Positions 1 through 12,221 of a stretch of DNA of 64,000 bases are shown one piece after another. Each line of letters begins with the position of its first letter. Position 1 is the first letter of the stretch. The translations under genes were made by a program, and so were the position numbers. The DNA lies in assembly GCA_951213105.1 (NCBI GenBank), contig OX578136.1:153491178-153555177 (forward strand), given 5' to 3'. Origin of the DNA: Amaurobius ferox. Lineage: Eukaryota; Arthropoda; Arachnida; Araneae; Amaurobiidae. The notes under the pieces are model-generated. The model worked only from the letters and a program-made list of their open reading frames with translations, was not told where the DNA came from and made no database searches.

Positions 1-648
1 GCGGGTTAAAAAAATGAAATACATTGAACGCTATGGGACCTAATTTTTCAAACATTTATTAAGCGAATTTAAAAATTCACAGATTGCTTCGATAATTTTA
101 GGAAATATTCAAATTATCCCATAAAATATATAGAAAAAATTTCAGTAAAGTATGTTAGGTATGTTTTTAAATAAAAATTATTTAATATAGGGAAAAAAAC
201 AAATTTAATTAAATTCTGACTTTTTTTATATCCTCCAGAAAGAAAAAAGGGATATATTGTATAATAAATATCTTCCCAAGAGCTTCGTTGTCTTATATAT
301 TAGAGAGGTTTCACATTTTAAAATAAGTATGGTAGATAACAATTTTTCAAATTTTTAAATAAAATAAGTTATTATGGTATTGTGATGAATGAAACGATTG
401 GAAACATGTTTATGAATGAAATGCTGCTTTTATATAGAGGCGATTTATATTTCGATGACATCATTTGAATGAAGTTCATTTTCTTCGATGAAGTTTTCAA
501 ATATAATAAATTAATGTAGTATTGTGATAATTTAAAAAATATTACCGAGGAATGTATCGCATTTTAGAGATGTTTATATAAAATTGCATTGAAGTTGGAA
601 AGTGTTTCATAATCAATGCTTTATGCATGATTGATCCTTCTTGTTTAT
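1..648. repeat. Left arm of a large inverted repeat pair
   Basis: This AT-rich segment matches the reverse complement of 12,222-12,715. Shared stretches include CATTGAAC...ATGGGA near base 25, TTTTTCAAACATTTATTAAG near base 45, the heptad-rich stretch around base 105-125, and the TATAAAAGCAG / AAATATAAATCG block around 425-460. The match ends near 648 at TGATTGATCCTTCTTG. The window begins inside the repeat, so its outer end is not visible. No coding potential is seen. It may be a dispersed repeat family present twice in opposite orientation, or terminal repeats of a ~12.7-kb unit. Confidence 0.7.
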
Positions 649-2591
649 TATCTTTTATCTATTTATGTATTATTATTTTATTTTTTTGTGTGTGTATGTA
701 TCGCATGCTTCGACTGCATACCTTTAGGATATATTTACATGTCTTGGTATTACTGCAGACAAAACGATGCTAGATACCAAATCAGATACTTTCTGTGACA
801 TGACACATGATAGCATAACACACAATAAAAATGGATCGAATATACCGCACCGTACTGTTTATATGTTATTCAATTGGTGATGTTTATGGGTTATATTTTT
901 TGCATGACAAAATATATGAACATTTAAAACTTCAAATATTTTAAAGTTAAACACAACATTTCAATATTTCAATCTTTAATTTTGTTTGAGAAAAATAAAA
1001 GAAACTAAAATTATATTTTAAAACATGTCAAAAAAAGTTTTGTATCCATGCAACAATATCCACGTACCGGTTTCTTGCTTATTATGCACTCGTCAGCATG
1101 AAATAACCGATATTTGTAATGTTAGCAATAAAATTTGCTATAGTCCAACGATTTTGCAAACCGATAAATTCAGTTCGCAACTGCCTTCAAATTTCTTCAA
1201 AATTGAACTCAAACTATACGAGGCTCAAAAGGCTAACAAAGCTGTCCACTAAGCCAGGGATTTCAATTATGATTGAATTATAAAAAAACCAAGCTTGCCA
1301 AATGTAACTTATAGGTCTTTTGATTTCCAGGACTAATGAACTGGGGGTGCTTTAATTTTTCGAATTTTTATTTTCGAAAATCGAAACACATTAAAAATTA
1401 ATTACTTCAAAAGTTGATAAAAAGTTCCCACAATGCTGTGCAAATAAAATGAAGCAGATTATCTTTTCGAAACCGCGTTATGTGTTTTCTTCTTCAGTGA
1501 CTACATACTAAATAAGATGACTACATATTAGCGACAGCTAAATTACATCAGTGGTGATGCCGATTAATGAGGGGAAGGAAAAAGAATATAGAAAAACTAG
1601 TTACGAAAAGGGGGGGGGGATAAGACATAGAGAAACAAAATCAATAGTGTCAAACAATAACGTGGAGAAATAGGGTGTCATGGAAAAATTATTAACTAGA
1701 TCGTTGGAATTTTTATTGCTATGAAAAGTCTCAAAGCAGTCTAGGGTAAAAACTGGGGGATACTTATGAATAATTGAGGCAGAACGAATTGAAATCAATT
1801 ACCTGTCATTCACAGGGATTTAGAATAGGAAATTCATTAATTTCTTTTTTATTTCATCAATATTTTAATGTTCCATCAAGTGATGCTTTAAAATAGATTT
1901 TGTTTGACCTATATACGATAGCCCACATTGACATGCAATTCGATAAATGACCAATAATTGAAATACTTAATAATCAGAATTTTTTATTGATAGAAGAGAC
2001 ACTTCAAAGTCTAACTATTAAAGAATTCTGTCAAGTTTGTGATCAAATTTTAGATATAACGAAGAGATAAAATGCTGTCCTCCCTTAAAATATTTAGTAA
2101 TACAGTAAATCCGGTTATAACACTTTCAGTTATAACGCTAATTCGGATTATACCTTTGTAAGAATGCCTCCTTTATTTTCCTCCTTGTTCCACCTCGTTA
2201 GTTGTGTTTTCTACTTTATGTCTGTTTTTGTTTTTTTAGTTTAAAATTCGGGAAGTGATTCACAGGTCAAACCTAGCGATATTCCTACAACAGAAGAAGC
2301 TCTGAAGAGAATTGATACTATGATGACTTGAAGAACCCACATTTTATGAAGGCTAATTGGATTAATCTCAATGAAAGTCACAAAGAATAATCAAATTAGC
2401 CTTTATAAAAGGGAAATTATGACCAAAACACTTCATATAAACAACTTAAAATGATAGACTTTGTGGTTTCCGTAGCATCGTAATGATTGAAAAACATGTT
2501 AGTACAATACTGTTTGTATATATAGTAATTCATGTGCTATGTATTTGCAGTGTTTCTACTAAAAATATTAATTAATCGTTAGAATATGGAC
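649..2591. other. Intergenic, no gene seen
   Basis: AT-rich sequence with only short open frames (for example 1,025-1,252) that lack any recognisable domain, start context or compositional bias. A run of ten G lies near 1,610. I see nothing else to annotate. Confidence 0.6.
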
Positions 2592-2828
2592 TTTTTACTT
2601 TCCCTGCAATACATGGTAATGTATAAGGAAAGTATTGGAATCATGTCGAAAATCGCAACTCCAGTTTTCGACGGATCTACACGTTTCGAGACCTCTAGAA
2701 AACAAAAAACTATATTTAGCGTGACGGCTGTGTGTGTGTCTGCCTGTGTGTGTGTGTATGTCTGTGTGTGTGTCTGTCTGTGTGTGTGTCTGTATGTCTG
2801 TGTGTGTGTGTGTCTGTGTGTGTCTGTG

Positions 2829-2859
<31 letters not shown>

Positions 2860-3748
2860 GTGTCTGTGCAATGTATGTATCCACGCTAACTCAAAAACTT
2901 ATGGACCAAATTTCATAACATTTGGTAGGTAATTAATTCACTTGGGTATAAGTTATCTTTGGTAGATAAGTTATCTGTTGTGGGATACTCTGGTGCTGAT
3001 TAGATTTTAGTATTTTTTGGTTTGTGTGTATGTCTGTGACGCCTGTGTATATGTCTGGGACGCCTGTGTGTATGTCTGTCTGTGTGTGTGTGTCTGTCTG
3101 TCTGTCTGTCTGTCTTTGCAATGTATGTATCCACGCTAACTCAAAAACTTATGGACCAAATTTCATAAAATTTGGTAGGTAAGTCACTTGGGTATAACCC
3201 TAGTGCTGGTTAGTTTTTGGTACGATTCGCAAAAACTGAATCTGCCTTTTTTTCGCGAAATGGCCCGTAAAAATGTTATGTATCCACTCTAGCTAAAATA
3301 CTTATTAACCAAATTTTATAAAATTTGGTAGATAAGTTACTTGTGGGATACTCTGGTGCTGATTAGATTTTGGTACGATTCGAAAAAAAACAACCTGTCT
3401 TTCTTTACGAAATGGCCCTCAAAATTCGCCAGAATCTAAAAAAAAAAGCCACGTATGTTCAAATATATCAATTAAATGCTTCTTTGATACGTAATTTTTG
3501 ATGAGGAAAGATAAGAACTCTATTACTCTAGAACTAACCGTTCTCAAGATATTTGAGATTTTGGCATTTAGTTATGCCACATTTGGAAAAATGTCGAATT
3601 ACCAAATAAAAACAGAAATTGAATTAAAAATGCAAATTTAGTGTTATTTTGTGCAATTAAACTCAATTTAATGAATTATTAAAGAAATAAAGAAAATATG
3701 AATTGGAGTCTGCAGGGAAAGTTATGCGCAGCCCACATCAGATTTTTT
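2592..3748 (+). repeat. Family A element, microsatellite duplicated
   Basis: The copy starts with the family hairpin (ACTTTCCCTGCAATACATGG, imperfect palindrome to GGAAAG) and ends with GGGAAAGT...GCCCACATCAGATTTTTT. Two GT/TCTG-rich microsatellites (about 2,730-2,866 and 3,023-3,116) are each followed by the same module GTATGTATCCACGCTAACTC, so the module carrying the microsatellite has been duplicated inside this copy. The deduced Cys/Val-rich peptides are microsatellite translations and not proteins. Confidence 0.8.
2730..2866. repeat. GT/TCTG microsatellite inside family A
   Basis: Imperfect (TG)n mixed with (TCTG)n. It occupies the same position relative to the hairpin end as the microsatellites in the other family A and B copies, so it is part of the element. 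Confidence 0.9.
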
Positions 3749-6389
3749 ATTTTGTAAATGTCTTTCTTTAACAGACAACTAAGTATAGAACATAAACACA
3801 TACATTTAGAACATGATAAAACATACAACTATCTTTTAACAGTGAAAGCTGAGCATTAAAATAGCACTCCTTGTGGTTTGATGTCGGCAAAAATCCGCTT
3901 TATAACCGAAATTCACAGTCTTGATAAATATTTTAAGGTTGGACATCCATGCTCTGCGGGGGCAGTTTGGAAGAAGCACTACTAATTCAAGATTTATTTG
4001 CGCGGAATTTTACGTTGAGATCATTTTATTTATTGTTTATGAGCAAAATTAAGTTCTGTATTTACCTTAACAGTGTTATAAAAATTGCCAGTTTATATGC
4101 AATATTTTATTTAAAAGAAATACCCCTATTTATGAGATGCTAACAAGCACTGTTCTTTGGAGATACTGCACCTTTATGATATAAAATAAAGAAATCATAA
4201 AATTATTTACTATTATGAAATGAAGTAATATCTTCTAGGTGTTTTTAACAGGAAGTGAATGGACACCATCGATTAGACGAACTGGTCTCAAGAACAACTT
4301 ACCGATTTTCTGAACAAGTTAACAACTTAGTGAATCAACTTTTAAACTTAAGGCAACGGAATTTCGCACGTTAATGTTATTCATAGAGCCAAACCACGCA
4401 AAACAGCTTATGAAAAGAATATAAAATCACTGGACAAGTAAAACTTAACTTTACAAATTAGATTTCCTAACCAACACATACTAGAATGTTATGTTACAAA
4501 CAGACCTACCTCCGTTTCAGTCGTAAGGCGGAATCAGATGAACTCAAAAGTGTTCACACATTTTCGATCCTTTTTGAGGAGTCCTGCGGCAGATTTCCTG
4601 TTCCTCCAAAGAATTAAACCCAACTCTTTCTTTTCCTTCTAGACCATCTTTCCCGTATGGCCGCGGCGGAAGTCAGGGATTATACTGGCTGTTTCAGAGG
4701 AGATTGAGGGATGAGATAAGTCAAGAACTTTGTAAGAATTGTTGTTGATTTTTAGAGAAATAGATGGGAGAGTGTCACGTCTAAACGTTGCTAAGCTGTG
4801 GCCCTTTCAAAATGAATTTCCCTTATTTTGCAGCAACTTCGCATATAGAATTTAAATGGTGTCTACGTATGATGTTCCAACATATTTAGCTGATATGTGA
4901 CATTTTTTAAACATGTTTGCACTTCCTCATACTATTGTATAAAGTATGGAGGCCTATCAAAGACGGGGAAATTAACCACTCTTAAAAAATTAAGCTGGCA
5001 TAAATTAACGGCATAAATTTTATCTTGTTTAACAACGTGTGGCGCTTAGTATCATAAATATTCGTCTTAATCTAAATTTGGTTCAATTAGGTTTATACCT
5101 GTGGTTGATACTTAACCTGTTTTGAAATTCGTTTTTTATAACAATCAGATTACATATTATTTAATACATTAAATAGAGGGATTTTAAAAAACATATACTA
5201 ATCTTTACTCATTCAATCGTTATAAAGATACTAGTATTTCAACCTCTCAAAGATAAGGAAACTAACACTTTTAAAAATATAAGTTGCTATTTTTCTTATA
5301 AGTTTTATTTTGTTAAAAATGCATAACACTAAGCGCCGTAAATAGTTCCTCTTAAGGGGACTCAATACCCTTAGAGAGATTTCTTTTTAATTCAATCAAT
5401 TAAAATAATCTTTTATACATACTATGAAAATGGGTTATTTTTTAAAGTTATTGTAACGGAAAAGAATTCCCACAATTGTTAAAATTATTAATTAAATTAT
5501 ACAATTTAAATATTTATATTAAAATATTTAAATTGTATAAATATTTTAAGGTATTTTAAAAACCTATTTTATTTTTTATTTTTTCCAAAAATTCCTTTTT
5601 GTATTGTTGATATTATCCACATCTATCTGTTTACTATCAACAACTTCAGGTATTGGATTTGTAAACAGTATATTTGTTTAGGAGAAATAAAGGGCATATT
5701 TATATACAAAAAAGTAAGAATTTTTACACTTTTACCTTAGAAAAACATTCTACTTATTTTATTACAAAATATATGTCTAAATCTATGTAATAAGACTTCG
5801 TAAACTAAAAATTTATAAATCATTTTCAACTAATTTACCAAAGTTTTAATATTTTAAGTAGAGCGCAAATTCGAAGAAAAAGCGAATCGAGGCAAATCAT
5901 TCTTAACTTTTTAAACCTCAAATGCTGACATAAAATAATACTCAATTCACTTTACATTCATTTTGGTAATTAACAATATACACACAATGAAAGATAAGTC
6001 AATTTAGTAAAATTTGAGCACAATTATTAACATTTAGAATCTTATATTTGTAACGGCATTCCAACAACGATGAGAAGCTATAATTATCCCAAGAATAATT
6101 TTTGTATGCTTTTTTTTTATTATTATTATAAACGCATGTTAAAAGGGAAAGGGTAATGTATAGTATATTGCTGTTAGAAGAATTATATTTTTGGAAATAT
6201 TATAGCAATATTATATAAAATACTAATTTTTGCTATATTTTCAAAATTCAGAAAATGATGAAGTACCTGCAATAGTTAATGCACTGTTTCAAATAAAATA
6301 TTTTCTCTTCTTCTTCGTTGTATATGTATAAAACATTTGATCCAGTGCAATGCTAAAAACTGTTCTGAACATTGAAAAGGGCATGACAA
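3749..6389. other. Intergenic with a diverged ~290-bp tandem duplication
   Basis: No gene seen. Segments at about 4,950-5,080 and 5,243-5,360 resemble each other (TCAAAGA..GG.AA.TAAC..TTAAAAA, later a GCGCTTAGT / ACTAAGCGCC-type motif and TCTTAA), which indicates an old local duplication. The rest is AT-rich and featureless. Confidence 0.5.
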
Positions 6390-6393
6390 TTAA

Positions 6394-7231
6394 GGGGACG
6401 GTGGACGTTGAAATGAGCAAAAATCGACTAAACAAGTTTCAATATATAACATTATTTTACACATTTAACATTTGCTTACGGGTGGGACAGCGTCCATCCC
6501 AAACGAAGAACATCCCAAAAGACAGGTATTTGACATACCCTATCCCAAATAATTCGACCCCCTTTGCAGGCATTGGTGTCCATGGAAATCGCCGACAGAA
6601 ACATTGCACCTGCTGCAGCAGGAACTGTTTGGGATAGGGTATGTCAAATACTTGTCTTTTGGGAGGTTTTTAGTTTGGGATGGACGCTGTCCCACCCGTA
6701 AGCAAAAGGTTGAATGCATTTTTTTCGAAACGGAATTTTCAAAGGTTTTACATTTTTAAAATGCTCCATGCGTCTTAATTTTTGTCTGAGATGCAAGAAA
6801 TTTGGCAAGAAGATACCTCTCATACTTTTTAAGGAAACTGGGCATGCATTTTATAATTGGACTTTATTAAAGTAATTAAAAGTGAATAAGAACCTAATTA
6901 AATGATGAAAATTAAGTTTAATGCAGAAAAATAGTTTTTAAAAATTAACTTTCTAAAGGATTTAAAAATGATTACCCAAATTTGTTCATAATGTGTTTTT
7001 GAGTGATCATAATGTAAAATGAATCAAAAATGTGAACAAATGACACGCAAGGAGCATTTTTAAATTTTGGTTAAAAAAATTAAATTAAAAAAAAAATGCA
7101 AAATTATAACAAAATTGAAAAAAAAAATTAATGGTATTATATATAGTAATGTTAAGAGGAATATTTATACAAATTTGCACGTTTCTAAGTCAATAAATAA
7201 ATAAAAAAAAATTTCAACGTCCACCGTCCAC
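6394..7231. mobile_element. Non-autonomous TTAA-flanked transposon
   Basis: The ends are GGGGACGGTGGACGTTGAAAT at 6,394 and its near-perfect inverse ending at 7,231 (one mismatch in about 21 bp). TTAA lies immediately outside both ends (6,390-6,393 and 7,232-7,235), the target duplication typical of piggyBac-like transposases. The 838-bp interior has no transposase and contains a second, unrelated TTAA MITE (6,469-6,709). A diverged relative is at about 59,744-60,468. It is probably a deletion derivative moved in trans. Confidence 0.75.
6469..6709. mobile_element. TTAA MITE nested in the 6.4-kb element
   Basis: Terminal inverted repeats of about 40 bp: TTTGCTTACGGGTGGGACAG on the left and the inverse CTGTCCCACCCGTAAGCAAA on the right. 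The left flank is TTAA (6,465-6,468); the right flank is TTGA (6,710-6,713), one change from TTAA. It is about 240 bp with no coding capacity. A shorter 155-bp copy with intact TTAA on both sides lies at 44,379-44,533. Confidence 0.8.
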
Positions 7232-7424
7232 TTAAAGAGCTATCCCCATAATCAGGAGCACCCATAGGGGAGGACAAAAGGCAACATTTCTCACTCACCC
7301 CCCGCCCCCCCCCCTGGACTTTCATATTCATAAAAGTGCACATTAAACTAGTCGATGTTGTATGTCCGTCTTGTCCTTGTGTTTTCTGCAGGAAATCGTT
7401 TACAGTATTGTATATTGACACACT

Positions 7425-7486
7425 CGAATTATTGCATGCATTGAAACACACCTAAAAAGGTGAGTTTCAATGCATGCAATAATTCG
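7425..7486. repeat. Perfect 23-bp-arm hairpin
   Basis: Arms 7,425-7,447 and 7,464-7,486 are exact inverse copies (CGAATTATTGCATGCATTGA and three more bases). The 16-base centre can fold further (CACCT/AGGTG). No coding or tRNA character is seen. It sits 17 bp from a second hairpin. Confidence 0.9.
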
Positions 7487-7502
7487 AAGGAAATGCATTA
7501 GG

Positions 7503-7558
7503 AAGGAAATGCATTATTTTACTCTGTTAAAAAACAGCGTAAAATAATGCATTTCCTT
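7503..7558. repeat. Perfect 20-bp-arm hairpin
   Basis: Arms 7,503-7,522 (AAGGAAATGCATTATTTTAC) and 7,539-7,558 are exact inverse copies, and the inner loop can pair CTGTT/AACAG. The bases AAGGAAATGCATTA also occur once more as a direct copy at 7,487-7,500, between the two hairpins. Confidence 0.9.
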
Positions 7559-7977
7559 TAATCCGTGATAAGGTACAAAATCGAGATAATTCAATTCCAC
7601 CATTATGATATCGTATAGTTTACCAAACTTGCAACAATAATGCAACAACATTTTCAAAAGAAATGGCGAATAAGGAAAAATTGAAGTAGTTCTATTGCAG
7701 GAAGTTACAGACAGGGTCTTGAGCCAGATAATATCAACCATAAATTGCGTCTATCATGACACTGGGATGAATTAAAAAATTTTCGCTTCGTTGATTGTGG
7801 TGCACGTTACACTAGATTAAGATTGTAAACACTAAAAATGCACTTTATTTTTGTTGTTTTTTGTTCACAAACATTTCAAGTATAATGTTTTGGTGTATTT
7901 GCAATATGTTTTCTGTATTGAATGGCCGACTGATTTTATCGCACCCTATAGCCTAAAGCGGATTTAAAACCATCGTA
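7559..7977. other. Intergenic, no gene seen
   Basis: Ordinary AT-rich sequence between the hairpins and the family A/B block. Short frames here have no recognisable domain. Confidence 0.5.
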
Positions 7978-8091
7978 AAAAATCTGATGTGGCCAGCACA
8001 TGACTTTGCTGCTGACTCATATTCACGTTCTCTTTATTTCTTTAATAATTCATTAAATTGAGTTTAATTGCACAAAATAACAGTCATAATT
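7978..8091 (-). repeat. Family A terminal fragment
   Basis: Begins AAAATCTGATGTGG and continues CAGCACATGACTTTGCTGC and TTCACGTTCTCTTTATTTC, which is the non-hairpin end of family A in reverse orientation. It is cut off where the next family B copy starts. Confidence 0.7.
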
Positions 8092-8092
8092 A

Positions 8093-8960
8093 TTACTTTC
8101 TTTATATACATAATGAATAAGGAAAGTATTGTGACGGGGTCGAAAATTCGAATTCGAGTTTTCGATGGGAGAGCATGTTTCAAGCATCCCTGAGCATGTT
8201 TCACGAATCAAACATTTTTGAGGTGATGTCTGTCTGTGTGTGTGTGAGTGAAAGTATGTGTGTGTGTGTGTGTGTGTATCAGTGAGTTTAGTGGGACGAT
8301 AACTGACGAACGAATGGAGCAATTAGAACGAAATTTGGTTCAAAAATCACAATCCATAAACACTGGAAGCCTGTTGTTTTCATACGTAATCGAATGTTCA
8401 GAATCCCCCTAAATTTTCGAATAAAATTTTGAAAAAATCGTCAAAAAATCAAAACCGCTAATAAAGTTACGCAAATAGACATTTCTCATGTAACTTTTCA
8501 TTAGAGAACGATTGACATAAATTTTAGAACGCTAACATGAACCGTTCTCGAGATATTGCACATTTTAAAAAAAAATTATCAAAATGTTATATAAAATAAA
8601 AAAAATATTTCCTGTTGAGAAACATGTTCACTTTCTGTTGAGAAACCTGTTGAGAAACTTTTCCTGTTGAGAAACATGTTTATTTCTCCGTCCATAACGC
8701 TTGGCGAGATTTTGGCGACGAATTTGGAGGAATGTCGCCAACTTGGCGACATTTTTAATTGTTGCTAAATTAACAAAAATCTCGACAAATGGATAAAAAT
8801 GACGCTAAATCAATAAAAATGACGACAAATTGAAGAAAATTCAATATCTTGGAAAGAATATAAGTATCTGCTATAAGAATAAAATTTTTTTAAACTGAAA
8901 AAGTAGTAAATTCGTTGCAATATATAAGGAAAGTCATGTGTTGCCTACATCAGATTTTTT
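8093..8960 (+). repeat. Family B element copy 1
   Basis: Starts with TTACTTTCTTTATATACATA, which pairs with the nearby TATAAGGAAAGT to form the end hairpin, followed by GTGACGGGGTCGAAAATTCG. A GT microsatellite lies near 8,230-8,280. The interior carries the TTGGCGA / GCCAAATT-type repeats, and the copy ends with AAAGTCATGTGTTGCCTACA and TCAGATTTTTT. Only microsatellite-driven short frames are present. A duplicated terminal fragment follows (8,961-9,026). Confidence 0.8.
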
Positions 8961-9932
8961 TTAATTGCGAAAGAAGTAAATTCATTGCATTATATAAAGA
9001 AAGTCATGTGCTGCCCACAGATTTTTACTTTATATGCATAATGTATAAGGAAAGTATTGTGATGGGTACGAAAATTTGAATTCGAGTTTTCAACGGGAGA
9101 GCACGTTTCAAGCATCCTTGATCACGAATCAAACATTTTTGAGGTGATGTCTGTGTGTGTGTGTGTCAGTGAGTCTGTGAAGACGATATCTCACGAACGA
9201 ATGGAGCGATTCGAATGAAATTTGGCACAAAAATCACAATCCGTGAATACTGGAAGCCTATTGTTTTTAAACGCAATCGAATGTTCAGAACCCCCTAAAT
9301 TTTCGAGTGAAATTTTGAAAAAATCATCAAAAAATCAAAACCTTCAATAAAGTTACGCAAATAGACATTTCTTATGTAATGTGTCCTTAGAAAACGATTG
9401 ACATAAAATTTAGAACGCTAGCATGAACCGTTCTCGAGATATTGAACATTTTTCAAATAAATTTATCAAAACATTTCATAAATTTAAAAAAAAATTTAAC
9501 TATTGAGAAACATGTTCACTTTTCATATGTAATATCATGCGATAAATTAGGTGACATCATTCTCGTGGATCTAGCTCGTTCCATTCATAAGAAAAGATAC
9601 TGTGAATAATGCATTTGTATTTGAACGCCAATAGTCATTTATCTGCTATAAGAATAACTTATTTATCCGCCCATAACGCTTGGCGAGAATTTGGCGGAAT
9701 GTCGCCAACCTGGCGACTTTCTTAAATGTTGCCAAATTAACGAAAATCTCGCCAAATGGATGAAAATGACGCTAAATCGATAAAAATGACGACTAATTAA
9801 CGAAAATTTAATATCTTGGAAAGAATATAAGTATCTACTATAAGAATAACCTATTTTTTTTTCTGTAAATGTAATATATTCATTGCATTATATAAGGAAA
9901 GTCCTGTGCTGACCACTTCAGATTTTTTTCAA
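8961..9932 (+). repeat. Family B element copy 2, with duplicated end
   Basis: The interval 8,961-9,026 repeats the non-hairpin end of family B. A full copy follows from about 9,027 (ACTTTATATGCATAATGTAT...) to CAGATTTTTTT at 9,932. Copies 1 and 2 are head to tail in the same orientation, so this is a small tandem array. Confidence 0.75.
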
Positions 9933-10408
9933 AGGTGGCGCAGCAAAAATGCGAAAAAACTAAAATATCTTGAGGACTGCTAGTCCTAGAGTAATGGGGT
10001 TGATCTTATTATTTTCATTGGCAAGAATTACGTATAAAACACGCATTCAATTTATATATATTAGAGCATACGTAGTCTTTTAAATTTTGACAATTTGTGC
10101 GGGCCACATCGCAAAAAAAGTCAAGTTCTTTTTTTTCGAATCATACCGAAATCTTTTCAGCACCAGAGTAATCCACAAGTGACTTATTTACCAAATTTTG
10201 TGAAATTTGGTCTATTAGTTTTCAGCTAGAATTGATGCATACATTGCACAGACAGAAAGACACTCACAAATGTCACGCTGAAATAGTTTTTTAGTGTTCC
10301 AGAGGTCCCAAAACGTGTAGATCCGTCGAAAACTCGAGTTCCGACTTTCGGTATGATTCCAATACTTACCCTATACATTAACATGCATTACAGGGAAAAT
10401 AAAAGTCA
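9933..10408 (-). repeat. Family A element, truncated at the non-hairpin end
   Basis: Begins inside family A (CAAAGGTGGCG), passes the TAGTCCTAGAGTAATGGGGT and TCAGCACCAGA modules, and ends in the hairpin end CTATACATTAACATGCATTA CAGGGAAAAT. It abuts the end of a family B copy directly, with no spacer. Confidence 0.75.
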
Positions 10409-10722
10409 TGGTCCACAGCAATACACTAGAATTTAATACTGCACTAAATATCTTAGTTCGAAAACTAACTATAGATATTCAACTGAGCAAAGGGAGGTTT
10501 ATCCATTAAACCGAGACTCATTTTATATTTGAAGTGGGCGCTACCTGTAAAGTAAAAGCCTGAACTTTCATTATTCAGTTTCAGTTGTGTTAAAAATACT
10601 TCCTCTTTGAACTAAGTTTAAAATTTATTTCCAAAATTTTTAGTGTTATCTGAAACTACTACTTAAATAGTATTAGATTGATATAATATAATTATTCTAT
10701 AAGTACTTCACAGTTCAATTTA
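10409..10722. other. Spacer, nothing recognised
   Basis: About 300 bp of AT-rich sequence between repeat copies. No gene, hairpin or repeat similarity was noticed. Confidence 0.5.
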
Positions 10723-11490
10723 AAAAAGATCTGATGTGGGCAACACATGACTTTCCTTATATAATGCAATGAATTTACTACTTTTACAGTAAAAAAATAG
10801 GTTTTCCTTATAGTAGATACTTATATTCTTTCCAAGATATTGAATGTTCGTCAATTAGTCGTCATTTTCATTGATTTAGCATCATTTTTATCCAATTGGC
10901 AAGATTTTCGTTAATTTGGCAGCTTTTAAAAAGTCGCCAATATGGCGACATTCCGCCAAATTCGTCGCCAGAATCTCGCCAAGCGTTATGGACGGAGAAA
11001 TAAGTTATTCTTACAGCAGATAAATGACTATTGGCGTTCAAATACAAAAGTATTACTCAAAGTTTCTTTTCTCATGAATGGAACGAGCTAGATCCACGAG
11101 AATGATGTCATCCAATTTATCGCATGATATTACATATGAAAAGTGAAAAGGTTTCTCAGCAGTTAATATATTTTTTTTAATTTATGGGATTTTTTGATAA
11201 ATTTATTTTTAAAATGTGCAATATCTCGAGAACGGTTCATGCTAGCGTTCTAAAGTTTATGTCAATCGTTTTCTAAGGGAAAATTACATAAGAAATGTTT
11301 ATTTGCGCAACTTTATTAATGCTTTTGATTTTTTGATGATTTTTTCAAAATTTCACTTGAAAATTTAGGAGGGTTTTGAACATTCGATAACGTTTAAAAA
11401 CAATAGGCTTCTAGTACTCACGTATTGTGATTTTTGTACCAAATTGAGTTCGAATCGGTCCATTCGTTCGTCAATTATCGTCTCCACAGA

Positions 11491-11565
<75 letters not shown>

Positions 11566-11701
11566 ACAGCCATCACTTCAAAAGTGTTCGATTCGTGATC
11601 AGGGATGCTTGAAATGTGCTCTCCCGTCGAAAACTCGAATTCGAATTTTCGACCCCGTTACAATATTTTCCTTATACGTTATGTATATAAGAAAAGTAAA
11701 A
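10723..11701 (-). repeat. Family B element, reverse orientation
   Basis: Starts ATCTGATGTGGGCAACACAT and ends with the hairpin TTTTCCTTATACGTTATGTA TATAAGAAAAGT. The interior carries the AATTTGGC/TCGCCAA modules and the long CA microsatellite at 11,495-11,569. It is full length for family B (~980 bp). Confidence 0.85.
11495..11569. repeat. (CA)n microsatellite
   Basis: Nearly pure CA dinucleotide run of roughly 35 units inside the family B copy, in the fixed microsatellite position of the family. Open frames across it on both strands (Cys-Val or Thr-His repeats) are not genes. Confidence 0.95.
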
Positions 11702-12221
11702 TAGCATTCTATCTTTTCAATTATACTAATTTTAAGTTCAATTTTTATTCTTACAATTGCTAATTAGATCGAAGAATGTATTCAGCAGGTTTAAACTAAT
11801 AAGCTGCTGAAACTTTTTGCCACTCGATGACTTAAGATAAACTTCAAATTTTAAGTTGATGTCTTAAATTTACCCTAGTATTTTTAGAGCACTCAACTCA
11901 GACGGCTTTACCCCACTGCTTTTTGGTCATGCAACGTAAATAAGCCGAAATTTAAAAGTTCTTCAGAAAATGCTTATATGCGTAGATTTGTATTAAAAGT
12001 TGGAAGAAGGGGATTACAGCCAGTGGCATATTTAAGGTCGGACTACCAGGTTCAACCCCTCCTTCCCCTTTCCCTGAAATATTTTGCATTGCCTCTCTAT
12101 TAACTATCTGTGTCGTTTAGTTTTATAAATTAGACATTCAAAATAGAGTATTTTTCACGACTCTCAACTCGGTATCCAAGGTTTTACTTCACAATAGCGT
12201 TGCTTTTTAAATTTTATAATT
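11702..12221. other. Spacer, nothing recognised
   Basis: AT-rich non-repetitive sequence between the family B copy and the right arm of the inverted pair. No gene seen. Confidence 0.5.

Noticed and set aside
2579..2932. Cys-Val and Thr-His/Gln-Thr-Asp rich frames (also at 8.1, 11.4, 32.0 and 32.8 kb)
   Set aside because: Arise from GT/CA and TCTG/CAGA microsatellites inside family A and B elements.
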